Assembly: GCA_023974075.1 (NCBI GenBank) | Contig: CM043798.1 | Location: 18,962,941-19,026,940, forward strand | Length of the DNA: 64,000 nt | Direction: 5' to 3' | Origin: Chaenocephalus aceratus | Lineage: Eukaryota > Chordata > Actinopteri > Perciformes > Channichthyidae | Shown: piece after piece, positions 22,976 through 33,716 of the stretch | Layout: the number at the start of each line of letters is the position of its first letter | Numbering within the stretch: the first letter of the stretch is position 1 | The notes under the pieces: generated by a model | What the model was told of the DNA's origin: nothing | Databases searched by the model: none | The model's input: only the letters and a program-made list of their open reading frames with translations | Position numbers and translations under genes: made by a program

Positions 22976-23499
22976 CATTTATGTGACTGCACTGACTTCA
23001 TTCATCATAATTCATTCATCTCAAGAAATGTGTCGCTTCAAATGCAAATGGAGTTTAATTTTAAATGGTTTGTACTCAAGTCCAATTAGGAAAACAAACC
23101 ATCTTGCGGACCAATCCAGGATTCTTAGAGTCAATATAAAGCTGCAATATGTGAAAACACATTTGTAATATTATTCATGTGTTATGAAAACAGCCGACGT
23201 GACTAATGTCTAGTACCATGACACAACAGGCTGTCACCACCAACAAGCGTAATACAGATGGCTTCTTCAGCACAGCCAATGGCTTCTTTAAGCACAGACA
23301 ATTTCACACATGAAAGATTTACACCCATGAGAAATCCATCCATCTGAAGCCTTTGAGGTGTAAAGGAGTAAAAATAACACAGAGCCTGTCAGCCTCTGAG
23401 GTACGGACGCATTATATTATAGGTCTCAAACACATTTGCTTTAACATTGTGAGAACAAAGCTTCTTTTGTATCCATCCATCCATCTTCTCCCGCTTATC

Positions 23500-25330
23500 C
23501 GTGGTCAGGTCGCAGGGGTAGCAGTTCCAGCAGAGAGCCCCAAACTTTCTTTTCCCTGGCCACATCAACCAGCTCTGACTGGGGGATCCCAAGCCACTCC
23601 CAGGCCAGCGAAGAGATATAATTCCTCCACCTGGTCCTAGGTCTACCCCTTGGTCTCTTCCCAGCTGGACGTGCCTGGAAGACCTCCCTATTGGGCGCCC
23701 AGGTGGCATCCTAACTAGGTGCCCGAACCACCTCAACTGGCTCCTTTCTACGCGAAGGAGGAGCGGTTCAACTCCGAGTCCCTCCCGGATGACTGAACTT
23801 CTCACCTTATCCCTAAGGGAGACACCAGCCACCCTGCGGAGAAAACCCATCTCGGCCGCTTGTATCCGCAATCTCATTCTTTCGGTCATGACCCATCCTT
23901 CATGACCATAGGTGAGGGTAGGAACGAAAATGGCCCGGTAGACAGAGAGCTTTACCTTCTGGCTCAGCTCCCTTTTCGTCACAACGGTGCGGTAAAGCGA
24001 CTGCAATACCGCTCCCGCTGCTCCGATTCTCCCGCCCATCTCACGCTCCATTGTTCCCTCACCCGAGATACTTGAACTCCTTCACTTGGGGTAAGGACTC
24101 ATTCCCTACTTGGAGTGGACAGTCCATTGGTTTCCTGCTGAGAACCATGGCCTCAGATTTGGAGGTACTGATCCTCATCCCAGCCGCTTCACACTCGGTT
24201 GCGAACCAATCCAGTGAGTGCTGAAGGTCGCAGACCGATGAAGCCATTAGAACCACATCATCTGCAAAAAGCAGTGGTGCAATCCTTAGTCCACCGAACT
24301 GCAGACCCCCTCCCCCACGACAAGCCTCGAAATCCGATCCATGTATATTACAAACAGGATTGGTGACAAAGCGCAGCCCTGGCGGAGGCCAACCCTCACC
24401 GGAAATGGGTCCGACTTACTGCCGAGGACCCGGACACAGCTCTCGCTTTGGGAGTACAGAGATTGGATGGCCCTGAGTAGAGACCCCCCTCACCCCATAC
24501 TCCCGCAGCACCTCCCACAGTAACTCCCTGGGAATCCGGTCATATGCCTTCTCCAAGTCTACAAAACACATGTAGACCGGATAAGCGTACTCCCAGGCCC
24601 CCTCCAGGATCCTTGCGAGAGTAAAATGCTGATCCGTCGTTCCACGATCAGGACGGAATCAGCATTGTTCCTCCTCAATCTGAGGTTCGACAATCGGCCT
24701 GACCCTCCTTTCGAGTACCTTAGAGTAAACTTTCCCGGAGAGGCTGAGTAGTGTGATGCCACTGTAATTGGCACACACCCTCTGACCCCCCTTTTTGAAA
24801 AGGGGAACCACCACCCCGGTCTGCCACTCCTTCGGTACTGTTTCCGACTTCCACGCAACGTTGACGAGACGTGTCAACCATGACAGTCCCTCAACACCCA
24901 GAGTCTTCAGCATTTCTGGGCGGATCTCATCCACCCCCGGGGCTTTGCCACTGTGGAGTTGTTTGACGACCTCAGTGACCTCCCCCCGGGAGATTGGTGT
25001 TGATCCCCCGTCATACTCCAGCTCTGCCTCTAACATAGAGGGCGGAGTTGTCGGGTTCAGGAGTTTCTCAAAGTGTTCCTTCCAACGCCCTAACGCTCCA
25101 TCAGTTGAGGTCAACAATGTCCCATCCTTAATGTACACAGCTTGGATGGTCCACTGCTTCCCCCTCCTGAGGTGTTGGACAGTTTTCCAGAACAACTTTG
25201 GTGCCGCCCGAAAGTCCTTTTCCATGTCTTCTCCGAACTTCTCCCACACCCGCTGCTTTGCCTCGGCCACGGCTGAGGCTGCTGCCCTTCGGGCCTGTTG
25301 GTACCTTGCAACTGCCTTTTAAGGCTTTGA
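23500..25330 (-). pseudogene. RTE-like reverse transcriptase with C-terminal region
   Basis: The RT part (25270-24659) includes LHSGKAPGVDEIRPEML, WQTGVVVPLFKKGG and NYSGITLLS. After a frame change, VYMCFVDLEKAYDR is read near 24560, and FADDVVLMAS, the catalytic FADD box, near 24268-24240. The last frame (24051-23389) has the typical YGHEGWVMTERM and RWFGHLVRMPPGR motifs of fish RTE-like ORFs. At least two frame breaks separate these blocks. The product would copy the LINE RNA at a nicked target. Confidence 0.85.
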
Positions 25331-26217
25331 ACACCGACCACTCTGGTTCAATGTCCCCAACATCCACAGGAATGCCCGAAAAGCTCCACCAGAGGTGTGA
25401 GTTGAAGGCCTCCTGAACTTGGGCCTCCTCCAGACGTTCCCAGTTCACCCGAACTACACGTTTGGGCTTACCAGGTCTATCCAGAGGCTTCCCCCGCCAC
25501 TCGACCCAACTCACCACCAGATGGTGATCAGTTGAGAACTCCGCCCCTCTCTTTACCCGAGTCTCCAAAACATACGGCCTCAGGTCCGATGATACGATAA
25601 CAAAATCGATCATGGACCTTCTGCCTAGGGTGCTCTGGTACCATGTACACTTATGAGCATCCTTAGTGTTCGAACATGGTGTTTGTTATGGCCAATCCAT
25701 GACTAGCACAGAAGTCCAGTAACAAACCACCACTCCGGTTCAGATCAGGGCGGCCATTCCTCCCAATCACGCCCCCCCAAGTGTCTCCATCATTGCCCAC
25801 ATGTGCATTGAAGTCTCCCAGCAAGATTAAGGAGTCCCCTTCAGGAGCCCCATACAGGACTCTTTCCAGGGTCTCCAAGAAGGCTGTATACTCCGAACTG
25901 CTGTTTGGTGCATAAGCACACACAACAGTCAGAGTTTCCCCCCCCATAACCCGCAGGCGTAGGGAGGCGACCCTCTCGTCCACTGGGGTAAACTCCAACA
26001 ACGAAGCACCCAACCGGGGACTTGTGAGTATCCCTACACCCGCCCGGCGCCTCACACCTTGAGCAACTCTGGAGAAGAATAGAGTCCAACCCCTATCCAG
26101 AAGTAAGGTTCCAGAGCCGAAGCTGTGCGTAGAGATGAGCCCAACCAGATCCAACTGGTAAAGCTCCACCTCCCGCACAAGGTCCGGCTCCTTCCTCCTT
26201 CTTTTATATGCAGGCAA
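25331..26217 (-). pseudogene. RTE-like LINE endonuclease domain
   Basis: The frame 26217-25663 contains [69 protein letters not shown] and [14 protein letters not shown]. The next frame (25613-) gives MIDFVIVSSDLRPYV and STDHHLVVSW, the SDH-type catalytic end. This is an exonuclease-endonuclease-phosphatase fold enzyme that nicks target DNA. A frameshift at about 25640 separates the two parts. The N-terminal catalytic residues before LVREVE are missing. Confidence 0.85.
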
Positions 26218-26379
26218 ATTTCACAAATCACATATCTTCTTTTCCAGAAGTTAAACAGACATTCCACTGACACAGGGAAATAGGACGGTGATATATCTCT
26301 ATCGTCATGTTCCCCTCAAAGACAAAATGTGTTGATCATGTGAGGATAAGATTATATAAAGATATCTTCAAGATGAACA

Positions 26380-26570
26380 TTTGTTATTTTTTATTTTAAT
26401 CGTTTATTTAGCAGGGACAATGCACAGTAATGAACACTTAAAACATTCAAGCTTAACAGTGCCAAATTTAGCTTTTAGCTAATTTCCATCCACAGTCCCT
26501 CACATAAAACATTTAAGAAGATTACATTTTACAAACATGGCAAAAATAAAATAAATAAAATAAAATACAA
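26380..26570 (-). repeat. LINE 3' end fragment
   Basis: The plus strand reads TTTATTTAGCAGGGACAATGCACAGT, whose complement is the familiar fish LINE 3' sequence around TGTCCCTGCTAAATAAA. A simple AAAATAAAATAAA run is next to it. No coding portion. Confidence 0.5.
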
Positions 26571-28098
26571 GAGGAGTTACCCCTGTATTAAAGTGCATTT
26601 AGCATCAGTGATTGCAAGTCTGTTTGTTTCTCAACCATTCTTTGAGAAGAGAGATGAGAACATCTGGGGAAGTGTAGGAGTTGGCCTTGCTTGTAATGGA
26701 GAGTAGCACAAGTATACCGGTATATATGCTTTGTTGTCAACGTAGAGTATAGAAAAGCAATAGTTTCCATGTGCACAGATAAGTGTCAACGTTAGGCCAA
26801 GGACATTATGCTTGTCAGAAATGACCTGTTGTTGTTGTGAAAGGAATAGTATAACATCTGACCATTTAGGATACAGAAGAAACCCAAACCACGGTTATTT
26901 GTCGATCAAGGATTGAATGTCAAAAATCATCAAACAAATATAATGTATGTTCCTGTTGTCCCTGTTGAGTGAGTGCCTTTAGTTGACACTCAGTAGTATT
27001 TGTTTGGTTTTTTGATAGGTGAGTTCCATTTAAATAATATATACTGAAAAAGTCAAACATATTTAAAGATGATCCACGTAATGCTAGATCAAAAACTGAA
27101 ACAGACACTATGGCCAAACGATATTCCTGAACATAATACAAAAGTCCTGGTTAAATCTTAGAGGAGTTGGATGTAGCTGGGCTCAGGGCTCTCTGCAGGC
27201 CAGTTTATTGTTTCCCACAACAAACTGGGAAAAAACCTTTCTTCGAGAGCCTTTCCAGTTTCTACATGGCAGTTAGGTCATCCATGAGCTGACAAAGTTG
27301 GAAGCACACTATCCATGAATGCCGTGATTCCATTACATTTAAAATTGCTAGCTTTATCAATATACTTTTCATCATATAGTGTACATTTAAAAGGCTTAAT
27401 TGTGATCAAAGAAAAAAAAGAATGATAACATGTACATACAATCAAACACGACTGCCAATCTTTCTTGATTTTAAATTGAACGATTTCACTGACTGAGAAG
27501 TATATACTGAATAAATCCTCGTGCTTTTAACAAACACTTAAGTCAACCTTGTAGTCATGTCTGCATGACTCAAATGTAATGTTTTTCAAAGTGCGTAGAG
27601 ACCGATTTTATAGCAATTACATGCTTAACATTCGGGAGAAAAGTACAAATTGAATGTTTGTCAAGTTCTTCATGCTGTGGCCCAAATTATCCGTTTCTAA
27701 AGAAAAACAACTTAATTTACTCCTGCGGTGTACATGATGCAATAACACGTAGAGACAATAGTGCTTTGGCAGCTGGTAGGTAAGTCGAGTAGGAAGAGAG
27801 GAAAAAACGAACAAAGGAAAATGGATTTGCATTTAGAGCAATTTTAAAAGTTTTATAAAAAGTGTATGTTCAGTGCATTTAAATTAATTTCCAACAATTA
27901 AAAGAGATGTTTGACAATTTAATGATTCAGAAAAAGAAAAAAACACTTCTACAATAGGCAATTAAATTGTGTAGCAAGGAAGTAAAAGAAGAAGTAAATA
28001 ATTTGTTATCAAAAGACATGGATTAACTCTCACACTGGATTAATGAGATGAATCCCAATCTTTGCACTGACAGGTCCTGGGATTGGGACCTCACTATA
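26571..28098. other. No gene seen
   Basis: AT-rich single-copy-looking sequence with no domain-bearing frame and no obvious repeat termini. Confidence 0.4.
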
Positions 28099-28289
28099 TT
28101 AAAGGGATAGTGGAAATCCGCGAATTTTGGGTTTAATTTATGTATTTTTATTAAAAATAAGCATAATAAACAATTTTTTTTAATTTCATGCGCCTAGTTT
28201 CATTTTATTTTCAATTTTACTGCTCCCGACCACGCCCTCTCAATGAAACGAAATACTTCGGGAATCTTCGGGTGATGACGAAAACAAAG

Positions 28290-28449
28290 GACAATGGCGA
28301 ACATTCAATAGAATTTTCATGTGAATAGCCGACCTTTATTATGGTGAATAGATGTGTTTTGTATGGCTGTAGTGTGACAGCAACTGCAGAGAATGGCGTT
28401 TCGACGCATGCGAGGTGAGTGGGTGAAATGTGTTCAGATAACACGGGCA
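28290..28449 (+). repeat. 160-bp direct repeat, copy 1 (THAP 5' region)
   Basis: Matches 29763-29922 with about three substitutions. It includes the ATG at 28341 and the first part of the THAP domain. Copy 1 breaks off at 28449, where gag sequence begins. Confidence 0.9.
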
Positions 28450-29465
28450 CCGGGCCTCTGTGTTGGCCGAGACATACCTTGCCCTTTGGCGTCCCTAGAT
28501 GTCTTCCAAGCAGTGAAGCTCCATGGCTGCTTCTTCTGCCTGGCAGCGACAAACACATCAGCCAGGTCAGCGGCATCTGCGGCCGTTTTAGGGTTGTGCT
28601 CCCTAATCCAAACCTGTAGCTCTGGGGAAATCATTCTCAGATACTGTTCAAGGACAATAATTTCTCCAATTTCCCAAACAGTTTTCCCTTTTGGCTGAAC
28701 CCACTTCCCATAAAGTTCTTTTAAACGGACATAAAGTTATTTCGGGCTCTCCTGTGGTTCAACCTCATTACTGCGAAACCTTTGTCTGTAGGTTTCTGGA
28801 TTTATGTCATATTTTCTAAGAATAGCTCTTTTTACTTCCTCATAGTCTAGAGCATCATCCACATCCATATGAACATATGCACTTCTGGCTTTACCAGTTA
28901 ATAATGGAATAAGTCTGAAAGCCCAATCTTCAGTTGGCCATCTGCATGCTGCTGCAATTCTCTCAAAAGTAACAAGAAAATGTTCAATATCATCAGAATC
29001 GGTTAACTGTTGAAGCCTTGGCTCTTGAGTTCTTAAAGGTACTGCTGAAAAGCTGTCATTTCGAGCAACTCCAAATAATGTCTGTTGAGGACGGTTAATT
29101 TCCTCCAAGCCCATCACATTAGCCCCAAGTATATCTGCTTTACCAGAAAGTTGCTCCAAGGTTGCAGATGTGTGCGACTGCACCTCTGATTGAAGCATAT
29201 TAAATTGCTGACACAGTGCTCTAAACTGCTGCTCTTGCTGTGCTGTCTCCACAGCTATTCGTGCGTCTCGTGCCTGCTGCTGATCCATATGGGTTCGTAG
29301 AATACTGGCCAGGTCAGTGATGGTGGGCTCCATAGGCTTACCCATTTCTGTGGACCCAGCCCCGGCTTCAGCTACTTCCTCTTCTGAATCAGACTGTTCC
29401 TCCGGCTGCGGCTGCTGCCCTTGTGTGGCCGCGGTTCCTCCTCTTCCTCTAATTTTCCCCAGCAT
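28450..29465 (-). pseudogene. Ty3/gypsy Gag with SCAN-like segment
   Basis: Gag packages the retrotransposon RNA. From MLGKIRGRGG at 29465 the protein has a Gln/Glu-rich N-terminus, then DSDDIEHFLVTFERIAAACRW and a capsid-like region with LLTGKARSAYVHMD. The part after 28736 continues in the same frame, with the LYGKWVQP and MISPELQVWIREHNP segments, and resembles the SCAN-type dimerisation module found in vertebrate gypsy Gag. One in-frame TAA at 28737-28739 is the only break seen. The nucleocapsid zinc knuckle is not reached because the copy is truncated. Confidence 0.8.
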
Positions 29466-29554
29466 GTTTGGGAAAAACTGCGAGAATCAAGTACAAAAAA
29501 CCCAAAAATATCTCTTCTGCCACTCCTACTGCTGATCCCACCACTGCCACCATA

Positions 29555-29762
29555 TGTGAAGGACCAGGGTACAGAAAAAACAGGAGTGCAGGTTGAGGTA
29601 CAAAAATACGGATTTTATTGACCCAATATATGTACAGTTTTAAGATGGGTAATAAAATCAATTAGGTTTAAACAAAAAGGTGTAGATATATTGGGTCAAT
29701 AAAATCCGTATTTTTGCACCTCAACCTGCACTCCTGTTTTTTCTGTACCCTGGTCCTTCACA
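29555..29762 (-). repeat. LTR (208 bp) whose ends form 76-bp inverted arms
   Basis: On the minus strand it begins TGTGAAGGACC and ends GGTCCTTCACA. Positions 29555-29630 are the near-perfect reverse complement of 29687-29762, leaving a 56-bp loop. Inside (minus strand), GCAGTGGTGGGATC follows within 10-20 bases and may be the primer-binding region. Inverted ends of this length are far beyond the 2-6 bp usual for LTRs. Confidence 0.75.
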
Positions 29763-29813
29763 GACAATGGCGGACATTCAATAGAATTTTCATGTGAATA
29801 GCCGACCTTTATT

Positions 29814-30045
29814 ATGGTGAATAGATGTGTTTTGTATGGCTGTAGTGCGACAGCAACTGCAGAGAATGGCGTTTCGACGCATGCGAGGTGAGTGGGTGAA
29901 ATTTGTTCAGATAACACGGGCAAACTTCACGGAGCCGAAGCTCACGAGTACTTCGGCAGTCGTGTGCTCCAGTCATTTTACTGACGATTGTTTCGAGATT
30001 CCTCTGTTTCTAGCTCAAATTGAAAGTGGAATACATAAGAAGTGA
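29814..30045 (+). pseudogene. THAP zinc-finger domain fragment
   Basis: From ATG 29814 the reading is M-V-N-R-C-V-L-Y-G-C, the first cysteine pair of a THAP C2CH finger. A one-base frame change near 29885 then leads to GEWVKFVQITR and AVVCSSHFTDDCFE, which holds the second Cys-His pair. It ends at a GTGAGT donor after HKK (about 30040). THAP domains bind DNA and occur in P-element and Kolobok transposases. The frame break is shared by the partial copy at 28341, so it predates the duplication, or the region is spliced. Confidence 0.72.
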
Positions 30046-30550
30046 GTATTTTATTATGTTTTCTGGCTGATTTAATGCATCATTAGCCTGTACCATTGTG
30101 TACAACGCCATTTATTGCCTGTCGATTAGGCGACCGGAGGCCTCGTCATCCGATAATCCGGTACACAGTGTCGAATGTGTACACTACAGTCATCATATAG
30201 ACATGATAGACTAACAGTACTGTGAGTACAGCCTACACTTGACAGGCAGCCTGGCTAGCCTAGGATTAGGACCCTACTACGTCAAAAGACCGATTGGCTC
30301 TAGCTGTATATCATGCTAGTATACAATTCATTTCAATTTATTCATGTAATTAATGCCCATAAGGCTGTTACATATACAATAATAAATGTGACAAGATAAT
30401 GTATGTGAACCTGATGTTATGTTATGTATGTTATGAAATGTACCCTACATGCAGTCATCCTCGGGCATAGCCATAGGCCTACAGTACATGCATGCCAACT
30501 TTTGCAATATATAATATAGCGCCTAGCGTGAGCTATGCTTAGGGACCTAC

Positions 30551-30861
30551 CAGTCAAGATTATTTGTGCGTAGGGGTGCATCATCTGGCGCCTGGTCCTG
30601 GTCATCCTCGCCATTGCCCATGCCGTGAACTAACTCCATCACCTCGGGCTCGAACAAATAAGGACGTAATGGTCTATCGTCTGGCTCAATATTCTCACCA
30701 TCGTCGGTTACTGAACCGGATTCAGATTCAGTTCCTAAAACTACATTTTCGTAGGAAAGCCGAGAGGATGTTTCTGACTCGCTATCATCACTGGATACCT
30801 CGTACAATCCTTCTTTGTCTGGTATATTTGCCCTTCCACGTTCATTCTGCATAGACGCCAT
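30551..30861 (-). CDS. P2X7-intracellular-domain-like exon
   Basis: Starting at MASMQNERGRANI, the frame is acidic and Ser-rich (residues 18-60), followed by RPYLFEPE and, at its end, RTNNLDW. The RPYxFEPE ... NxxW pattern is what precedes the zinc-binding cysteines in P2X7 intracellular-domain proteins, which are abundant in fish genomes. The frame ends at a good donor (TG|GTAGGT at 30550), so this should be a first exon. The cysteine-rich second exon is not found in the expected direction and may have been lost. Its position inside the TIR element suggests it is a transposon cargo or accessory gene. Function unknown. Confidence 0.6.
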
Positions 30862-31086
30862 AGTTTTTTTTATCGTTTCGTCTTCCTGAGTTTTCCTCAC
30901 TTCCGGTTTGGCTGAATCGATAATTTCGTTTCTAAAAAAGTTCGGGGAAGCTGCAATAAAGTGCTTCTAACATGCGTAAGGCAATTATTATATATTTTTA
31001 ATCAGGTGTGATTGTTTTGGTACGTAATTATGCTTGTATATGTTAAAACGAAACTATTTGCGGTTCAATTTCCACTATCCCTTTCA

Positions 31087-31536
31087 GGAAACCTTTAGCG
31101 GTTTCTGAGCCCCTCTTTGTGAAGGACTCTGATTTAGAGTAGACCTGGTATAGAGTAGACCTGGTATAGAGTAAATGTATAGAGCATGGGTCTATGGTTC
31201 GATTGCTAGGACTGTAAATGTTTTCCTCAAGAGGTGTCACCTTGTCTGAGCTTTTATTCTCTCTTCAGTATATCCAATATATATGCAGTTTTTTTTGCAC
31301 TTCAACACAAAGAGAGACACTTGCAGAGCAGCAATGATTTTTCTTCTGGTCTCAAAAACACTGAGAGCCCTGGAACGCTCTCTGTAGAAGAGACTATACG
31401 CAAATGCAGCTGTGAACGTTACTTGATATGGATACCCTACTGTATGAATGTTTAATTTAAGTTTGGCTGAGGCAGGGTGTGTGTATCGAGGGCCAACACA
31501 GCATGACATTGCATCATAAATGCGTGTGTGAACTGC
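31087..31536. other. No gene seen
   Basis: Short unique sequence with a tandem 17-bp duplication (GAGTAGACCTGGTATA at about 31137-31170). Confidence 0.4.
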
Positions 31537-31544
31537 ATGTCTAT

Positions 31545-31825
31545 TAGGGGTGTAACGGTATACATATTCATACCGAAAATATTCGGTATGGGCCCTTCGG
31601 TTCAGTACACGTGTGTACCGAACCGAGCCAGACCGAGCCAAAGCTATTACAAACACCAAATATCCTTATGTTGCCATGTTAGCAAAGCGCTACCTGGCTG
31701 TATCTGCTACCTGGCTGTATCTGCTACCTCTGTCCCAAGTGAGAGGGTGTTCTCCAGAGCAGGAGACTGAGGCAAAAACTGAGGTACGTACCGAACCAAA
31801 ATGTTTGTGAACGGTTACACCCATA
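31545..31825 (+). mobile_element. Miniature hAT retaining the transposase C-terminus
   Basis: It is 281 bp with ends TAGGGGTGTAACGGTA and AACGGTTACACCCATA. It is flanked by ATGTCTAT (31537-31544) and ATGGCTAT (31826-31833), an 8-bp duplication with one mismatch. Confidence 0.85.
31650..31770 (+). pseudogene. hAT dimerisation-domain fragment
   Basis: Two frames together give PYVAMLAKRYLAVSAT and SVPSERVFSRAGD, the hallmark end of hAT transposases (the dimerisation region). A 19-bp tandem duplication of TACCTGGCTGTATCTGC causes the frame change. The rest of the transposase is absent. Confidence 0.78.
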
Positions 31826-32040
31826 ATGGCTATGGGTGGGTAGTGTAATGCTTTATGGAATGTCTGTAATGCGTTTCAGCTGCAATTCCATGGCACATGA
31901 CAAACTAAAATATCAGGCAAGTATATTTTTATTTCATTAAAATCATCGCACCTGGATCTTGGAGAGGAACAACACTTATTTGACAGTTTTACAATTATTC
32001 CGCTTCATTTTTTTTAATAGTGAGCCATAATAACACACAC

Positions 32041-33088
32041 TAGTGCTGTAGCGACGCGTCGACTTCAAAATATCGTCGACGACATATTTCCGCGTCGACG
32101 CGTCGCTACACACACGTGGGTGTGTAAACAAAGCAACAAGCAGTTCGCAATCGCACTTCAAACACAATGGAGACTGAAACGGCTACCACCTCCTCCTCAC
32201 AGGATTGCGCACGAAGCCCTCAAACGAAAACATCCCCCCCTAGGTCTTCAAAAGCATGGGAATTTTTTAACGTTAGTCCAAAACGCAAAGATATTTTCAT
32301 TTGCAGTCTTTGCCAAATGGAGTTGGTATATCACACAAGCACAACGGCTATGTTGGAACATTTAAAGCGGCAGCTAGCTGTGGTGTCTACCATTAGCAGC
32401 TAGCATTTGCTCTCCGATTTTTACATAAAAATGGATTTATGGATTATAAATTCAATCATTTCTTTATACATAGACGTTAAAAACCTATGGATTAACCGAT
32501 TCAGCCACGTTTTTTCTCATTTTAATGCCATTGAACACGTCTTTTGATTAGATTGACAGCTACGGTGGTGAGACGATCTCCCTAGAAGCTCTGTAAAGGT
32601 ACGTGTTGTGATGACTGTATTTGCTTCCCCTGTCGCGAGTCCGGATCACTCAGTGATGATACTATATACCTACATAATCTGTGGAGTCTCTGCTTTAATC
32701 GGATATCTTGTACAGTATGTGCAGCTACGATAAGTAATAAGGGTACTTTTATCTTGAGTTCTGTGCCAATGTCCGTTAGCATTTTTTGCTCATGGGTCAT
32801 TTAGATGCTTCTTATGAGACTTGTGTTTTGTTTTGGTAAACATGGTTTGTATCGTCAATTAGCTGAGATTATTTTCGTTAATCTGGTATAACACATTAAT
32901 AGTTTGTTAAATATTAAGATCCCCTGAGACACAGTATCGTGAACATTTTTTTTTTTACATTACGTTTTTTTTACATTACGTTTTTTATTAATTGAACAAC
33001 AGAAAAATAATCGTTAGATTAGTCGACTAATCGATCAAATAATCGCCCGATTAATCGTTTTCGAAATAATCGTTTCCCCCCAGCACTA
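32041..33088 (+). mobile_element. hAT element, TSD ACACACAC
   Basis: The ends are TAGTGCTGTAGCG and CCCCAGCACTA, with subterminal GTCGACGCGTCG-type and ATTAATCG-type repeats. It is flanked by ACACACAC on both sides (32033-32040, 33089-33096); since the target is simple sequence, the duplication is less informative than for the other hATs. Confidence 0.82.
32167..32403 (+). pseudogene. BED zinc-finger start of a ZBED1-like hAT transposase
   Basis: It has SKAWEFFNVSP, then C-x2-C (ICSLCQMELVY) and MLEHLKR, which supplies the distal histidine of a BED finger. The frame ends soon after and the remainder up to 33088 has no transposase. A related but distinct BED fragment lies in the hAT at 60468-61179. 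Confidence 0.8.
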
Positions 33089-33096
33089 ACACACAC

Positions 33097-33643
33097 ACTA
33101 ACAATGTTGAACAAGTGCACACTCAACATTTATTTTTTAGAATTTCAGGGAACTGAATGTGAAAAAACAGTAATGGAATAAATAAATAATGAATATATCA
33201 TACAGAACATCCCTGCAGAGCACACATTTGTTTTCAGTGGCTATGCCCTCTCACAAGTCATAGAGGACTTTGACGTTGATCATTCTCAGCTCAGTGAATA
33301 AGCTAATCAGTCTTCAAGAAGTGCACAAATAAGTCCCTGGTTTAAAACTATTAATGATTAAACAATTAAATTAGCATTTTAGGTCATTAACACTCAAATC
33401 CAATGTTTTAATATTATTTGACATTGCCCATACTTATATTTTGCTCCTTGTATTGAGCTCCAACAATGACATTTTTATGTTTGCCTCCAGAGCATTATGT
33501 TTGCTATTGACATAAACAATGCATCTTGCTGTGCCGAGTTTTTTCTGCCTCAGGCGTGCAGCAGCTAACAATCTGTAATGCCATGTAGTCTCACAGCTGC
33601 CATTCAGCAGCTAACAGCCTCTGCAACTTGTGAACACATGATG

Positions 33644-33716
<73 letters not shown>

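Larger units (their letters stand above)
23466..26217 (-). mobile_element. RTE/Rex3-like LINE, 5' truncated
   Basis: The minus strand encodes an apurinic-type endonuclease followed by RT. The 3' end is a TGGA tetramer tail (23471-23490), as in fish Rex3/RTE elements. The 5' end lies near 26217, within the start of the endonuclease. Coding sequence is broken by several frameshifts, so the copy is dead. Target duplications were not found. Confidence 0.82.
28450..29762 (-). mobile_element. Partial Ty3/gypsy element: 5' LTR plus truncated gag
   Basis: On the minus strand an LTR (29762-29555) is followed by a short leader and gag, which is cut off at 28450. No RT, integrase or 3' LTR is present. 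Flanking sequence is duplicated over 160 bp, far more than the few base pairs normal for LTR-element integration. It therefore probably reflects rearrangement after or during insertion. Confidence 0.75.
28103..31082. mobile_element. TIR element carrying a THAP domain and a P2X7-like exon
   Basis: The ends are inverted: AGGGATAGTGGAAAT at 28103 and ATTTCCACTATCCCT ending at 31082. They are flanked by TTAA (28099-28102) and TTCA (31083-31086), consistent with a decayed 4-bp TTAA duplication. THAP domain plus TTAA target suggests a Kolobok-like origin, although P-type elements also carry THAP domains. The THAP gene on plus and the acidic P2X7-like exon on minus face each other. The centre, where a transposase catalytic domain should be, is missing. 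A gypsy gag/LTR fragment is inserted between two copies of the THAP 5' region. Confidence 0.65.
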
